A stretch of 64,000 nucleotides of DNA from Alteromonas sp047556435 (lineage in GTDB: Bacteria > Pseudomonadota > Gammaproteobacteria > Enterobacterales > Alteromonadaceae), in assembly GCF_047556435.1 (NCBI RefSeq), contig NZ_CP180210.1, forward strand, positions 124,001 through 188,000. The letters are read 5' to 3'. Numbering within the stretch: position 1 is the first letter of the stretch; each line of letters opens with the position of its first letter. The position numbers and the translations under genes are program-made. Under the pieces are notes generated by a model. The model was not told where the DNA came from. It ran no database searches and worked only from the letters and a program-made list of their open reading frames with translations. Shown one piece after another: positions 53,419 to 63,048 of this stretch.

Positions 53419-56400
53419 ATGGCGCGTTTTTTTATAGATAGACCCGTATTCGCCTGGGTGCTTGCCATTATCACGATGATGGCGGGTGTGCTGGCAATTC
53501 AGTCATTGCCAATCGAGCAGTATCCCAAAGTGGCTCCACCTTCTGTCACCATCAGTGCGTCGTATCCGGGCGCTTCGGCGGAAACGGTAGAGAACTCCGT
53601 TACGCAAATTATTGAACAGAATTTGTCGGGTATCGACAATTTGCGGTACTTCTCATCAAGCAGTGCCAACAGCAGCATGTCGATTTCACTGACATTTGAA
53701 CCGGGAACCGATCCCGACATCGCCCAGGTACAAACCCAGAATAAGGTGCAGGGGGCGGTTTCGCTGTTGCCCCAGCAGGTACAACAGCAGGGCGTTACGG
53801 TTACCAAGTCGAACGATTCTTTTGCACTGGTGATTGGCTTTTATGCTGATAACGGTGAGCTGACACAGTATGACTTGTCCGATGCACTGATTTCCCAATT
53901 CCGTGACCCAATATCGCGTGTGAATGGTGTCGGAAGTGTACGCGTGTTTGGTGCCCAGCGTTCGATGCGTATCTGGCTGGATCCGGACAAACTGTTCAGT
54001 TACAACCTGACTCCGGTGGATGTGCAGTCTGCCGTTCAGGTGCAAAATACCGATGTTTCAGCCGGACAGCTGGGCGGCATGCCGGCGATTGAAAATCAAC
54101 AAATCAATGCCACCATTCAGGCCCAGTCACGGCTACAAACGGTCGAAGATTTCGAGCGTATTGTACTGCGTGTGAATACCGATGGGTCACAGGTTAGAGT
54201 AGGCGATGTCGCCCGTGTGGAGCTGGGCGCCGAGTCCTACAATGTCATCGCGCGTTATAAGCGTCATCCTGCCGCCGGTATGGCGGTGAGTCTGGCAGCT
54301 GGCGCCAATGCACTGGATACCATTGAGCGTCTGAAAGCGCGGGTTGAGGAGCTGAAAGGCGGCCTGCCTGAAGGCGTGAAGGTGGTATATCCGCTGGATA
54401 GCTCACCGTTTATCGAGTTGTCGATTAAGTCGGTGGTTCAGACACTGATAGAAGCGGTGGTGCTGGTATTTCTGGTGATGTTGCTGTTCCTGCAGAACTG
54501 GCGCGCCACGCTGATACCCACTATCGCGGTTCCGGTAGTGCTGTTGGGAACGTTTGCTGTACTTTACGCTTTCGGTTTCAGTATCAACGTATTAACGATG
54601 TTTGCCATGGTGCTGGCAATCGGTCTGCTGGTTGACGATGCCATCGTAGTGGTGGAGAACGTTGAACGCATTATGGAAGAAGAAGGATTGTCTCCACGCG
54701 AGGCGACCAAAAAATCCATGCAGCAAATCACCAGCGCACTGGTGGGGATTGCCGTGGTTCTTTCTACCGTGTTTATTCCCATGGCCTTTTTCAGTGGTTC
54801 CGCAGGCGCGATTTATCGCCAGTTTTCTATCACGATTGTTTCTGCCATGGCGTTCTCCGTGCTGGTTGCCATCGTGTTGTCGCCGTCTCTGTGTGCGACG
54901 TTACTGAAAAAGCACGATCCTGATCACGACAAAAACAAAGGTTTCTTTGGCTGGTTTAACCGTAATTTCAACAAAGGCCGCGACCGTTATCAGAAAACCG
55001 CTTCACACATGGCGCGTCGCGTTAAGCGGTATACTGTGGTGTACGGCGTGCTGGTGGCCGGTATGGCAATCATCTTTATGCGCCTGCCAGGAGCCTTTCT
55101 GCCAAATGAAGACCAGGGCAGCCTGATGATGCTTATCAGCACGCCGCCGGGTTCAACGGCAGGGCGTACGCTGGAGTCGGTAAAGCAAGCTGAAGATTTC
55201 TTCCTCGATCAGAAAGGCGATGTGGTTAAAGACATGTTCACCGTCGTGGGCTTCAGTTTCGCCGGTAGTGCACAAAATGCTGCAATGGGCTTTTTGCACC
55301 TGATTGACTGGGATGAACGTGATGAGAGTAACTCTGCATTCGCGTTGCAAGGGCAGGCTTACGGGGCGTTTCAACAAATTGAGGATGCCAATGCGTTTCC
55401 GATTATCCCGCCACCGATCATGGAGCTGGGTAATGCCACGGGTTTCAACCTGCAACTGGTCGATCGCGCCGGCAATGGTCATGAAGCGCTGATGAATGCG
55501 CGTAATCAACTGCTCGGAATGGCCGCACAGAATCCGAAGCTGACAGGGGTTCGCCCTAACGGTTTGAGTGATGTGCCGCAGTTCAAAATAGATATCGACT
55601 CTGAAAAAGCCTCGGCGCTGGGTATATCTCTGGACCAAATCAACGCCACGCTGCAAATTGCGTGGGGTTCCAGTTATGTAAACGACTTTATCGATAACGG
55701 TCGCATCAAACGTGTTTATATGCAGGCCGATGCGCCCCACCGCATGTCACCGGAGGATCTGGATAAGTGGTTCGTACGCAACAACGATGGTGAGATGGTG
55801 GCTTTCAGCGCGTTCGCCACAACGAACTGGACATACGGATCGCCGAAGCTTGAGCGCTTCAACGGCTTGTCGTCGGTTAATATTCAGGGTAGCCCAGCCG
55901 AAGGCGTTTCTTCCGGAGAAGCCATGGAGGAAATGGAAAAAATGGTCGCACAGTTACCAGAGGGCTTTGGGGTGGAGTGGGCCGGATTGTCTTTCGAAGA
56001 ACGGCAGGCCGGTTCTCAGGCTCCCATGCTGTATGCCATTTCGATTATCGTCGTATTCCTGTGTTTGGCGGCGCTTTATGAAAGCTGGTCGGTGCCGTTT
56101 GCCGTGATGCTGGTTGTGCCGTTAGGCATACTGGGCTCTGTGGTGGCGGCCTTCCTCTTCAGCTTGCCAAACGATGTGTATTTGCAGGTGGCATTTCTGA
56201 CCACCGTGGGGCTCGCCTCAAAGAACGCCATTCTGATAGTGGAATTCGCCAAAACCCGCTACGAAGAGGGTGAAGATTTGATGACCGCAGTATCAGAAGC
56301 GGCTTCACAGCGTTTCCGTCCTATTCTGATGACGTCGATGGCATTTATTCTTGGGGTAACGCCGCTGGCAATCTCCAGTGGAGCGGGGGCGGCAGCGCAA

Positions 56401-56535
56401 AACGCCATTGGTATCGCCGTGATGGGCGGTATGTTTGCTGCAACTTTCCTGGCCATATTCTTTGTGCCGATGTTCTACGCCATGGTGGAAAAGCTTTTCC
56501 ATGGCAAGAAGGACCACGCCAAGAATGATGCCTGA
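53419..56535 (+). CDS. acrB: RND multidrug efflux pump (AcrB type)
   Basis: The 1038-residue inner-membrane protein has the HAE-1 pattern: MARFFIDRPVFAWVLAIITM at the start, 12 helices, two large periplasmic loops and the proton-relay Asp pair in GLLVDDAIVVVENVERIM near 405. It trimerises and expels hydrophobic compounds, using the adaptor and an outer-membrane channel encoded elsewhere. The sequence is complete. It lies 18 bp after the adaptor gene and is followed by a strong terminator. Confidence 0.97.
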   Translation: MARFFIDRPVFAWVLAIITMMAGVLAIQSLPIEQYPKVAPPSVTISASYPGASAETVENSVTQIIEQNLSGIDNLRYFSSSSANSSMSISLTFEPGTDPDIAQVQTQNKVQGAVSLLPQQVQQQGVTVTKSNDSFALVIGFYADNGELTQYDLSDALISQFRDPISRVNGVGSVRVFGAQRSMRIWLDPDKLFSYNLTPVDVQSAVQVQNTDVSAGQLGGMPAIENQQINATIQAQSRLQTVEDFERIVLRVNTDGSQVRVGDVARVELGAESYNVIARYKRHPAAGMAVSLAAGANALDTIERLKARVEELKGGLPEGVKVVYPLDSSPFIELSIKSVVQTLIEAVVLVFLVMLLFLQNWRATLIPTIAVPVVLLGTFAVLYAFGFSINVLTMFAMVLAIGLLVDDAIVVVENVERIMEEEGLSPREATKKSMQQITSALVGIAVVLSTVFIPMAFFSGSAGAIYRQFSITIVSAMAFSVLVAIVLSPSLCATLLKKHDPDHDKNKGFFGWFNRNFNKGRDRYQKTASHMARRVKRYTVVYGVLVAGMAIIFMRLPGAFLPNEDQGSLMMLISTPPGSTAGRTLESVKQAEDFFLDQKGDVVKDMFTVVGFSFAGSAQNAAMGFLHLIDWDERDESNSAFALQGQAYGAFQQIEDANAFPIIPPPIMELGNATGFNLQLVDRAGNGHEALMNARNQLLGMAAQNPKLTGVRPNGLSDVPQFKIDIDSEKASALGISLDQINATLQIAWGSSYVNDFIDNGRIKRVYMQADAPHRMSPEDLDKWFVRNNDGEMVAFSAFATTNWTYGSPKLERFNGLSSVNIQGSPAEGVSSGEAMEEMEKMVAQLPEGFGVEWAGLSFEERQAGSQAPMLYAISIIVVFLCLAALYESWSVPFAVMLVVPLGILGSVVAAFLFSLPNDVYLQVAFLTTVGLASKNAILIVEFAKTRYEEGEDLMTAVSEAASQRFRPILMTSMAFILGVTPLAISSGAGAAAQNAIGIAVMGGMFAATFLAIFFVPMFYAMVEKLFHGKKDHAKNDA

Positions 56536-56563
56536 CGGCAAACGTACTGATAAAAAGAAAAAC

Positions 56564-56585
56564 GCGGCCCAGGCCGCTTTTTTTT
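56564..56585 (+). terminator. Terminator of the efflux operon
   Basis: GCGGC and GCCGC pair around CCAG and are followed by eight T residues, 28 bp after the pump stop. Upstream A residues make it symmetrical. Confidence 0.88.
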
Positions 56586-56947
56586 GTGCTCAGGCCTTTG
56601 CCATTGCGGCTTCCTATGACAGTAAATACGGTGGTCTGGGGTGCAGGCAAAATGCATAAATGACATGGAAAACTCCTATCCATGGCAGTCTCAGGCAAGA
56701 CAACCTATAGCGTCAGGGGGGACTATCAGAAACCGCCAACCACTGCAGCGTCTGGCAAGGTAATCTAAGACCAAAGGCGTAGGTATAACCGTGTTAATCC
56801 GTTGCGCTATGACAATAAGTCGTGGCAAAACTATGGCATGATAGGCAGCACGGATGGCCGAACCACTCCTACCACAGGTTGTGGGCTTTGCCTGCACAGG
56901 CACAGCGGCTACGCTTATCAACAGTGAACAACACGCAGGATAGGTTT
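56586..56947. other. Intergenic region upstream of the acetyl-CoA hydrolase gene
   Basis: About 360 bp without a supported gene. In-frame sequence upstream of the next CDS from 56822 has unlikely composition and no ribosome-binding site. A promoter for the acetyl-CoA hydrolase-deacetylase pair is expected here, but no clear boxes stand out. Confidence 0.5.
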
Positions 56948-58789
56948 ATGTCTATAACGTTGCCTCCTTCTCCCGACTGGTCAAAGCTTATTAAATCAGG
57001 TAGCCGGGTATTTGTGGGCGGAAATGCTTCGGTACCCTACGCCCTGGTGCAGCACCTGATTGACCATAGCGCAGGGTTCAGTGATATCGAGATGGTACAT
57101 ATGCTGACCCTGGGAGATACCCGTTGGGCCAAAGAAGAATACAGGGCGCTGTTTAAAGCGAATACCTTTTTTATCGGCGGGCCTGTGGTTCGCAAGGCGG
57201 TGGATGAAGGCCGTGCAGACTATACGCCGGTTTTTTTGTCAGAAATCTCCGGGCTATTCAGTGACGGTACGTTGTCGCTGGATGCGGCCATGGTGAATGT
57301 GAGCCCGCCGGATGAGTTCGGCTACTGCTCGCTGGGCGCGTCAGTGGATATTTGTATGTCAGCGGTACGTCAGGCCAAAAAAGTGATTGCTCAGATAAAC
57401 CCACAGGTACCGCGCACCGCCGGACACTCGTATATTCATGTCAGTGAAATTCATGCGTGCATTGAAGCTGACGAGTCGCTGATAGAAGTGGAAACGCCAC
57501 CAATCGACAGCGTCACCGAGCGAATTGGTCAGTATGTCTCGATGCTGGTGGAAGACGGCGCTACCTTGCAGTTCGGGATTGGTAAAATCCCCAGCGCTAC
57601 CCTGAAGTATCTGTGTAATCACAAAGATTTAGGCATACACAGCGAAATGCTTACCGATGCGATAATTGAGCCGTTGTCTTCCGGTGCCATTACCAACAAA
57701 AAGAAAACCTTCCACCCGGGGAAAATTGTAACCAGCTTCGGCATAGGGTCGCGTAAGCTATACGACCTCATTGATGCCAATCCGCATATTGAGTTTTATC
57801 CCAGCAGTTATGTGAACAAACCAACAAATATCGCGAAAAACGACAACATGATAGCCATTAACAGTGCGCTGGAAGTCGATTTAACCGGTCAGGTGGTGGC
57901 GGATTCACTGGGTTATGATTTTTACAGTGGTATCGGCGGGCAGGTGGACTTTGTCAGCGGTGCGTCAATCAGCAAAGGCGGCAAACCCATCATCGCGCTG
58001 CCTTCAACCGCAAAGAACGAAACGGTGTCGCGTATCACGCCCTGTATCAGCGAGGGAGCTGGCGTAGTGACATCACGGGGCAACGTGCATTATGTGGTGA
58101 CCGAATACGGCATCGCCTCGCTTAAAGGGAAAAGTATACGAGAGCGCGCGCTGGAGCTTATTCGGGTGGCACACCCGAAATTTCGCGCCAAACTGCTTGA
58201 GGATGTTCGTCAGAACTACTGGGTTCCCCATTATCAGGCTAAGTATCCCACTGACATTCCTGAGCTGGGTGCTATTCAGTTGAAAAAGCTGGTAATACAG
58301 GGCGAAACCTTCTACATGCGACCTTTAAACCCGGCGGATGAGCGCCGGCTGCAAGAGTTCTTTTATTCCCACACCAAAGAAACACTGCGCCTGCGCTATA
58401 ACTATGACCCCAAACAGATGTCGCGGGAGAAATCCTGTAATCTGGTGAGTGTAGATCAGAGCAGCGATGCGGCACTTTGCATTGTCAGGCAGGAAGGCTC
58501 CCGCATTACTATTCATGCTGTAGGCCGTTTTTATTACAACCCCAGCGACAACTCCTGCGAGGCTGCATTTGTCACCCGTGAAACCCAACAGGGGAAAGGC
58601 ATGGCAAGTCGATTGTTAAACCAACTGATTGACGTGGCGAAAAAGCGCGGGATTGCACGCATGATGGCGTATGTCAGGGCCGATAATAAACCCATGATAG
58701 CGATTTTCGAGCAGGCGAATTTTAAGCGTCTTCACTCCAGCGATCCCAGTGATGTGGAGCTCGAACTGAATCTGGAGAGCGATGAATGA
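56948..58789 (+). CDS. Acetyl-CoA hydrolase/transferase fused to a GNAT acetyltransferase domain
   Basis: The ATG at 56948 follows AGGAT and gives 613 residues. Residues about 10-430 form the acetyl-CoA hydrolase/CoA-transferase domains (VFVGGNASVPYALVQHL; FGIGKIPSATLKYLCNHKDLGIHSEM split as FGIGKIPSATLK and LGIHSEM; YGIASLKGKS). From about 455 a GNAT N-acetyltransferase domain follows, with MRPLNPADERRLQEFFYSHT and acetyl-CoA loop TQQGKGMASRLLNQLID. The catalytic Glu of the CoA-transferase part should lie near FGIGK...EMLTD. The fusion may couple acetyl-CoA turnover to protein acetylation. The next gene, an HDAC-like deacetylase, overlaps by 4 bp. Confidence 0.92.
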   Translation: MSITLPPSPDWSKLIKSGSRVFVGGNASVPYALVQHLIDHSAGFSDIEMVHMLTLGDTRWAKEEYRALFKANTFFIGGPVVRKAVDEGRADYTPVFLSEISGLFSDGTLSLDAAMVNVSPPDEFGYCSLGASVDICMSAVRQAKKVIAQINPQVPRTAGHSYIHVSEIHACIEADESLIEVETPPIDSVTERIGQYVSMLVEDGATLQFGIGKIPSATLKYLCNHKDLGIHSEMLTDAIIEPLSSGAITNKKKTFHPGKIVTSFGIGSRKLYDLIDANPHIEFYPSSYVNKPTNIAKNDNMIAINSALEVDLTGQVVADSLGYDFYSGIGGQVDFVSGASISKGGKPIIALPSTAKNETVSRITPCISEGAGVVTSRGNVHYVVTEYGIASLKGKSIRERALELIRVAHPKFRAKLLEDVRQNYWVPHYQAKYPTDIPELGAIQLKKLVIQGETFYMRPLNPADERRLQEFFYSHTKETLRLRYNYDPKQMSREKSCNLVSVDQSSDAALCIVRQEGSRITIHAVGRFYYNPSDNSCEAAFVTRETQQGKGMASRLLNQLIDVAKKRGIARMMAYVRADNKPMIAIFEQANFKRLHSSDPSDVELELNLESDE

Positions 58790-59742
58790 CGTTACGGATA
58801 TACCGCGGCAAAGACTGCGTGCATCACGATGTCGGGCACGACCATCCTGAAAGCCCGGACCGTATTTATGCGATTGATGATCAACTGCTGGCGTCTGGGC
58901 TGGACATGATTTGTGAGCATGCTGACGCCAGGCCCGCCAAACGGGAGTACTTGTCTCTGGCGCATGATCCCTACTATGTAGACAGTGTGTTTGAGCGTGC
59001 GCCAAAAACGGGCACTATCTGGCTGGATGATGATACCGGCATGACACCAATTACGTTAAGTGCCGCACTTTATGCCGCGGGAGCCGGGTGCGATGCGGTT
59101 GACTGGGTGATGGAAGGGGATAATCGTCAGGCGTTTTGTCTGGTACGTCCGCCGGGCCATCATGCGGAATACGACAGTGCTATGGGCTTTTGCTTCTTTA
59201 ATAATATTGCGGTGGCCGCGCGCTACGCGCTGCAAAAGTACGAGTTAAGCCGGGTTGCTATTGTCGATTTTGACGTGCACCACGGCAACGGCACCGAGAA
59301 TATCATTGCTGGCGACCAGCGCATCATGATGTGCAGCAGCTTCCAACATCCATTCTATCCCCACAGCGGCAGTCCGGTATCAGCAAGCAATATTTTAAGT
59401 GTGCCGCTTGAGGCAGGAGCTACCGGTGAAGTGTTTCGCGAGAAAGTGACGCACTGGTTTCAGGCGCTGAAAAATTTTCAGCCTCAGTTAATTCTGATCT
59501 CCGCGGGTTTTGATGCGCACGCTGAAGATCCAATGGCGCACATCCGCCTGAAAGAAGATGACTATAAGTGGGTAAGTGCAAACCTACGCGAGGTGGCTGA
59601 CAGTTGCTGTCACGGTCGTATCGTAAGTACCCTGGAAGGAGGCTACAATTTAAGCGCTCTGGGTCGCAGTGTGGTCGCGCATCTGCGTGGCTTAAACGGT
59701 GAAAGCGACGTCGCGACGCAAGTGCAGGGAGAAAGCGTGTAA
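58786..59742 (+). CDS. HDAC-like (class II type) deacetylase
   Basis: The 318-residue protein belongs to the histone deacetylase/acetoin utilisation superfamily. Catalytic His pair H125-H126 is in RPPGHHAEY, zinc-site residues D163 and H165 in VDFDVHHGNGT, and the third zinc Asp in SAGFDAHAEDPMA near 245. It has the GFCFFNNIAVAA and LEGGYNL motifs. It would remove acetyl groups from lysines or small acetylated amines. It is translationally coupled (ATGA overlap) to the acetyl-CoA hydrolase-GNAT gene. Confidence 0.95.
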   Translation: MTLRIYRGKDCVHHDVGHDHPESPDRIYAIDDQLLASGLDMICEHADARPAKREYLSLAHDPYYVDSVFERAPKTGTIWLDDDTGMTPITLSAALYAAGAGCDAVDWVMEGDNRQAFCLVRPPGHHAEYDSAMGFCFFNNIAVAARYALQKYELSRVAIVDFDVHHGNGTENIIAGDQRIMMCSSFQHPFYPHSGSPVSASNILSVPLEAGATGEVFREKVTHWFQALKNFQPQLILISAGFDAHAEDPMAHIRLKEDDYKWVSANLREVADSCCHGRIVSTLEGGYNLSALGRSVVAHLRGLNGESDVATQVQGESV

Positions 59743-59878
59743 TGCTGTTGGAAATAAAATTTATCTAACGCAGCGGCGCACGTAAACCGCGCAGCGTGTG
59801 CCTGCTAAGCGCAAGACTGCACACCGAACAAACGCAGGGGAGTGGTCAGTTACTGGCTGTAGTTTTCTGTAGCAGTAG

Positions 59879-59908
59879 CACGACTTGCAGAGCATTCTGC
59901 AAGTCGTG
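59879..59908. terminator. Long hairpin between convergent genes
   Basis: CACGACTTGCAG and CTGCAAGTCGTG form a perfect 12-bp stem with a 6-nt loop. It lies between the deacetylase gene and the convergent glutaredoxin-MauE gene. T runs are poor on both sides, so it may be a weak bidirectional terminator. Confidence 0.6.
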
Positions 59909-59923
59909 GCTTGAGATTGTCAG

Positions 59924-60673
59924 CTATGCCAGCAGTACGAAGTCCCGATACAGCATCCATAGCCCGGCACCAACCATAAACAGGTTTTCGCTTAGGGAAA
60001 TGAAGCCAAGTGGCACATTGCTGTCGCCTCCCACACAAGCACATTTCAGTTCGCGCTTGTCGATGTAAACGGCTTTGATTACGGAAATGGCACCGATAGT
60101 TCCAATGAACAGCGATACCGGCGCAACCCACAGGGCTGGCAGCAGCGCTAACATCCCCAGTCCTGCCCATGCTTCAGCAAACGGGTACACATAGGCATAC
60201 CGAATTTGCTTCATCGCTAACAAATCGTAGGTAATAAACTGATTAGAAAATGCGGTTAAATCCTGAAGCTTTTGTAACGCCAGCATGACCATGCTGAAAG
60301 CAACGAAGTGCATGATAACCGGGGCAGGGGCCAGATTCAGTCTGCCGGAATAGATAAATGCCACAACCATCAGTGCGGCGATGGCAAAAATAGCCAGCAC
60401 TGGCGTATAGGTCGTACCCTGCGGGCCTTCCTGCGACTTGCCAAAATAGTCCCGGAGATCGTCATAGCCACCGATGCGTTTTTCGTCAATAAACGTTTGT
60501 GGCGTGGTCTCTACGTCGTGTCGGGATTTGAATTTGTCGGTTTCTTCACGCGTTTTCAGATGATGATCGTCTACGGTGTAACCTTCACGCTCTAATAAGT
60601 CTTTTGATTTGAGGCCGAACGGACAGATGTGTTCATCCGTTACCATTCTGTATAGCGTTGCTTGTTTGCTCAT
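59924..60673 (-). CDS. Glutaredoxin-MauE membrane fusion protein
   Basis: The 249-residue protein joins an N-terminal glutaredoxin-like domain (about 4-80) with active site CPFG (single Cys) and TPQTFIDEKRIGGYDDL to a MauE/DoxX-like four-helix membrane domain (about 90-245). The membrane part carries CACVGGDSNVPLGFISLSEN near 205, whose Cys pair is typical of MauE-type redox proteins. It may pass electrons or supply disulfide exchange at the inner membrane. The partner is unknown. Two near-identical 16-bp repeats lie upstream at 60841. Confidence 0.85.
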   Translation of the reverse strand: MSKQATLYRMVTDEHICPFGLKSKDLLEREGYTVDDHHLKTREETDKFKSRHDVETTPQTFIDEKRIGGYDDLRDYFGKSQEGPQGTTYTPVLAIFAIAALMVVAFIYSGRLNLAPAPVIMHFVAFSMVMLALQKLQDLTAFSNQFITYDLLAMKQIRYAYVYPFAEAWAGLGMLALLPALWVAPVSLFIGTIGAISVIKAVYIDKRELKCACVGGDSNVPLGFISLSENLFMVGAGLWMLYRDFVLLA

Positions 60674-60840
60674 ACGTCCTCCATGGTTAATTTACCCACC
60701 AAAGCAATAAAGCAATATTGCAGCCAGGCGAGTAAAGCACGTCTGTGCGTGTAAAATTTATACGCCTGATGATGAGGTTTTGCCCAATCACAGCAAAATA
60801 AGGGACTTTTCTCCCTTTTTACCTATCTGTTTTAAGTCTG

Positions 60841-60877
60841 TTTCAAGCTTCGTGCCACGGGTTTCAAGCTTTGTGCC
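60841..60877. repeat. Two 16-bp direct repeats spaced 21 bp apart
   Basis: TTTCAAGCTTCGTGCC (60841) and TTTCAAGCTTTGTGCC (60862) differ at one base and start 21 bp apart, two helical turns. They lie between two leftward genes, upstream of the glutaredoxin-MauE promoter region. A pair of regulator sites is possible. Confidence 0.8.
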
Positions 60878-60927
60878 CTGAAACTACTGCAGGTTTGCTT
60901 AACAATAGCACCATTGGCCGGAGGTAA

Positions 60928-61464
60928 TTAGCCGGCACGGGTTTGGCAGAAACACCCGCTCGCCTCTGTCTGCACGACAGCGCCGTGATAATCAGAGCGG
61001 GCGATACTGACAATATTGTCAATGAGGGTTTCACCGGTAAAGCAGCCATAGCCTGTTGCATAAGGCCCCAGGTAACGCAACTGGCCATTATTATCAATCA
61101 CGGCGATGGCAGGAAAAGTCGGTAGCAAGGCATGCAGACCGGGGATGGTTGAGATATCAATGGTTGTCGCCTGATAGCCTTCATTGTGAAGCTGGCTCAG
61201 CAACGTATCACGATGCGCAGAGGTGAGGGTGTTGCAGTAACAGGCTGCGTTTGTTTGCAAATGAACCAGCGAACCTGGCTGTACCCCCTGCTTGCTAAGT
61301 TCGACAACCAGGTTGTCGTCAAATGCCATTGACGTAGCCGCCTGCGCCAGCACCTGGTCAGGGTCAAAACTGACAATCTGTTTGCTGTTGTAAAGCCACA
61401 GACCAGCCAGGATCGCCACTGCCCAAGCGAACAGCATTCCCCAGCCAAGATACCTTGCGTTCAT
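60928..61464 (-). CDS. DUF6436-like thioredoxin-fold membrane-anchored protein
   Basis: The 178-residue protein has one N-terminal transmembrane helix (about 7-26) and a periplasmic domain with a thioredoxin-like pattern: HLQTNAACYCNTLTSAHRD near 70-87 with a CxC pair, FPAIAVIDNNGQLRYLGPYATGYGC near 115-140 and a C-terminal GCFC. It fits the DUF6436 family. The function is unknown; a disulfide or haem-related role is possible. It overlaps the chemoreceptor gene upstream by 4 bp. Confidence 0.75.
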   Translation of the reverse strand: MNARYLGWGMLFAWAVAILAGLWLYNSKQIVSFDPDQVLAQAATSMAFDDNLVVELSKQGVQPGSLVHLQTNAACYCNTLTSAHRDTLLSQLHNEGYQATTIDISTIPGLHALLPTFPAIAVIDNNGQLRYLGPYATGYGCFTGETLIDNIVSIARSDYHGAVVQTEASGCFCQTRAG

Positions 61465-62942
61465 ACGCTGAATTTGTCGATTGCTGCTTTCATTTCGCGA
61501 CAGCGAACATTGAGATTATTCACTTCCTGCGCGAGCTGGTTAGCACTCTCCACTTCATCCTGCGATAGTTCATGCATGCGGGCTGCACTTTGGGCAATTG
61601 AGGCAGACGCTGACTCCTGTTCAATTGCTGATGTAGCAATTTCGGCCATATTCGCAGCCGCATCGTTGATATGATCAAGTACCTCCTGCATGGAACCGGA
61701 GGCGTCGCTGGATGTGGTAACCGCTGAGTCAACCAGTTCGACACAGGTTTCCATCTGGGTAACCGAACTGGCGGTTTGAGAAACCAGTTGCTCGGTAATC
61801 GCCGTGATCTCATCTGCACTTTCTTTCGAGCGAATGGCGAGGGTCCTTACTTCATCTGCCACTACCGCAAAGCCGCGGCCGTGCTCACCCGCCCTGGCTG
61901 ACTCGATTGCCGCATTAAGTGCTAGCAGGTTGGTTTGTTCGGCAACTGCAGTAATCGAGCGCATTGCGTCGGAAATATTTGCGCATTGTTCGTTAAGGGC
62001 AGAATTGGTTTTCGCTGCATCATTCAGCCTGTCTCTGAGTGAGCTAATGGTGGCATTGGTGCTGTTTATCGTGTTCTGAGATTGCCTCACGGTTTCCCGC
62101 GCGACAGACGTTCTGTCGTTGGCAACTGTGGTGCGCTCCGATGCCATCTGCATTGCGGCGGCAATTTCTTCTGAAGCCGCTGACACTGACACAATCTGCG
62201 TAGCCGTCTGCTCCGACATAGCGTGGGTTTTGGTTACCGTCTTATCGATACGCGCACTGGCTTCTGCCACACTGGCGGTAAGTTCCCCGGCTTCTCTAAC
62301 CAACGCGTTAATCTGCTGTACAAAACGATTAAACTGGGTAACGGTGTCATTGTCCGAATCAATGGATACGGAAAGGTTCACCTTGTTGCTGTCGTTGAGG
62401 ATCCTGTCAATAGCTGTGCGCAGTTGCTCTGCAGCTTGTCCTTCTTTAAATGCATTGTTCGCCATGAACATCAACACCACGCCCTCGGAAACGGCGAACG
62501 CCGCATGCAACAGCAGGTAAGAAAACAACAGGTGGTCGGGTTCAAAAATGAAAACCGGTGTGCCGCCGGCCTGAAGCAGAAAAAAACCGATATGATGCAC
62601 GGCCACAACGGCGGTTGACGACGCAATGACTTTCCAGTCCCGGAAATACGCCAGAAAGGCCAACAACACAAAAATTTCGAAATGCATTTCGATCAGCCCA
62701 AACGACTGATGGATATGCAGGGCGGCCATTAACTGCACGCCAATACCAATGGCGTGACGACTAAGGGCGCTGCCTGGCTGTTGAAAACTCAGCAGTAACG
62801 GTACAGCAATGATGGGAATGCCGAGGATAAAGGCAACAAGCAACTCACCGGTGATGAGCCCAATGACGATGGAAATAATCCACTGCGCCGCTAAGACTGC
62901 ACGAAATATTTTGTGACCATCCGTTATCCACGAGTACTGCAT
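61461..62942 (-). CDS. Methyl-accepting chemotaxis protein with a six-helix membrane sensor
   Basis: GGAG lies 8 bp upstream of the ATG at 62942, giving 493 residues. Six N-terminal hydrophobic helices (about 15-175) with very short loops replace the usual periplasmic ligand domain. They include VHHIGFFLLQ, with a His pair, and HIHQSFGLIEMHFE. A cytosolic signalling domain follows, with the hairpin tip RSITAVAEQTNLLALNAAIE then SARAGEHGRGFAVVADEVR (split). The sensor may detect a signal in the membrane, such as redox state or light. DUF6436 is co-transcribed (4-bp overlap), which suggests a periplasmic redox link. Confidence 0.9.
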   Translation of the reverse strand: MQYSWITDGHKIFRAVLAAQWIISIVIGLITGELLVAFILGIPIIAVPLLLSFQQPGSALSRHAIGIGVQLMAALHIHQSFGLIEMHFEIFVLLAFLAYFRDWKVIASSTAVVAVHHIGFFLLQAGGTPVFIFEPDHLLFSYLLLHAAFAVSEGVVLMFMANNAFKEGQAAEQLRTAIDRILNDSNKVNLSVSIDSDNDTVTQFNRFVQQINALVREAGELTASVAEASARIDKTVTKTHAMSEQTATQIVSVSAASEEIAAAMQMASERTTVANDRTSVARETVRQSQNTINSTNATISSLRDRLNDAAKTNSALNEQCANISDAMRSITAVAEQTNLLALNAAIESARAGEHGRGFAVVADEVRTLAIRSKESADEITAITEQLVSQTASSVTQMETCVELVDSAVTTSSDASGSMQEVLDHINDAAANMAEIATSAIEQESASASIAQSAARMHELSQDEVESANQLAQEVNNLNVRCREMKAAIDKFSV

Positions 62943-63048
62943 AAAATCACTCCAAAACAAATGCTCACGTAACTATAGGTGAGACTGGCACTTTTGCTAA
63001 TTGTTGTATGGTAAGTTAAGAGAAAGTGTAAAGAAATTGGACATTAGT

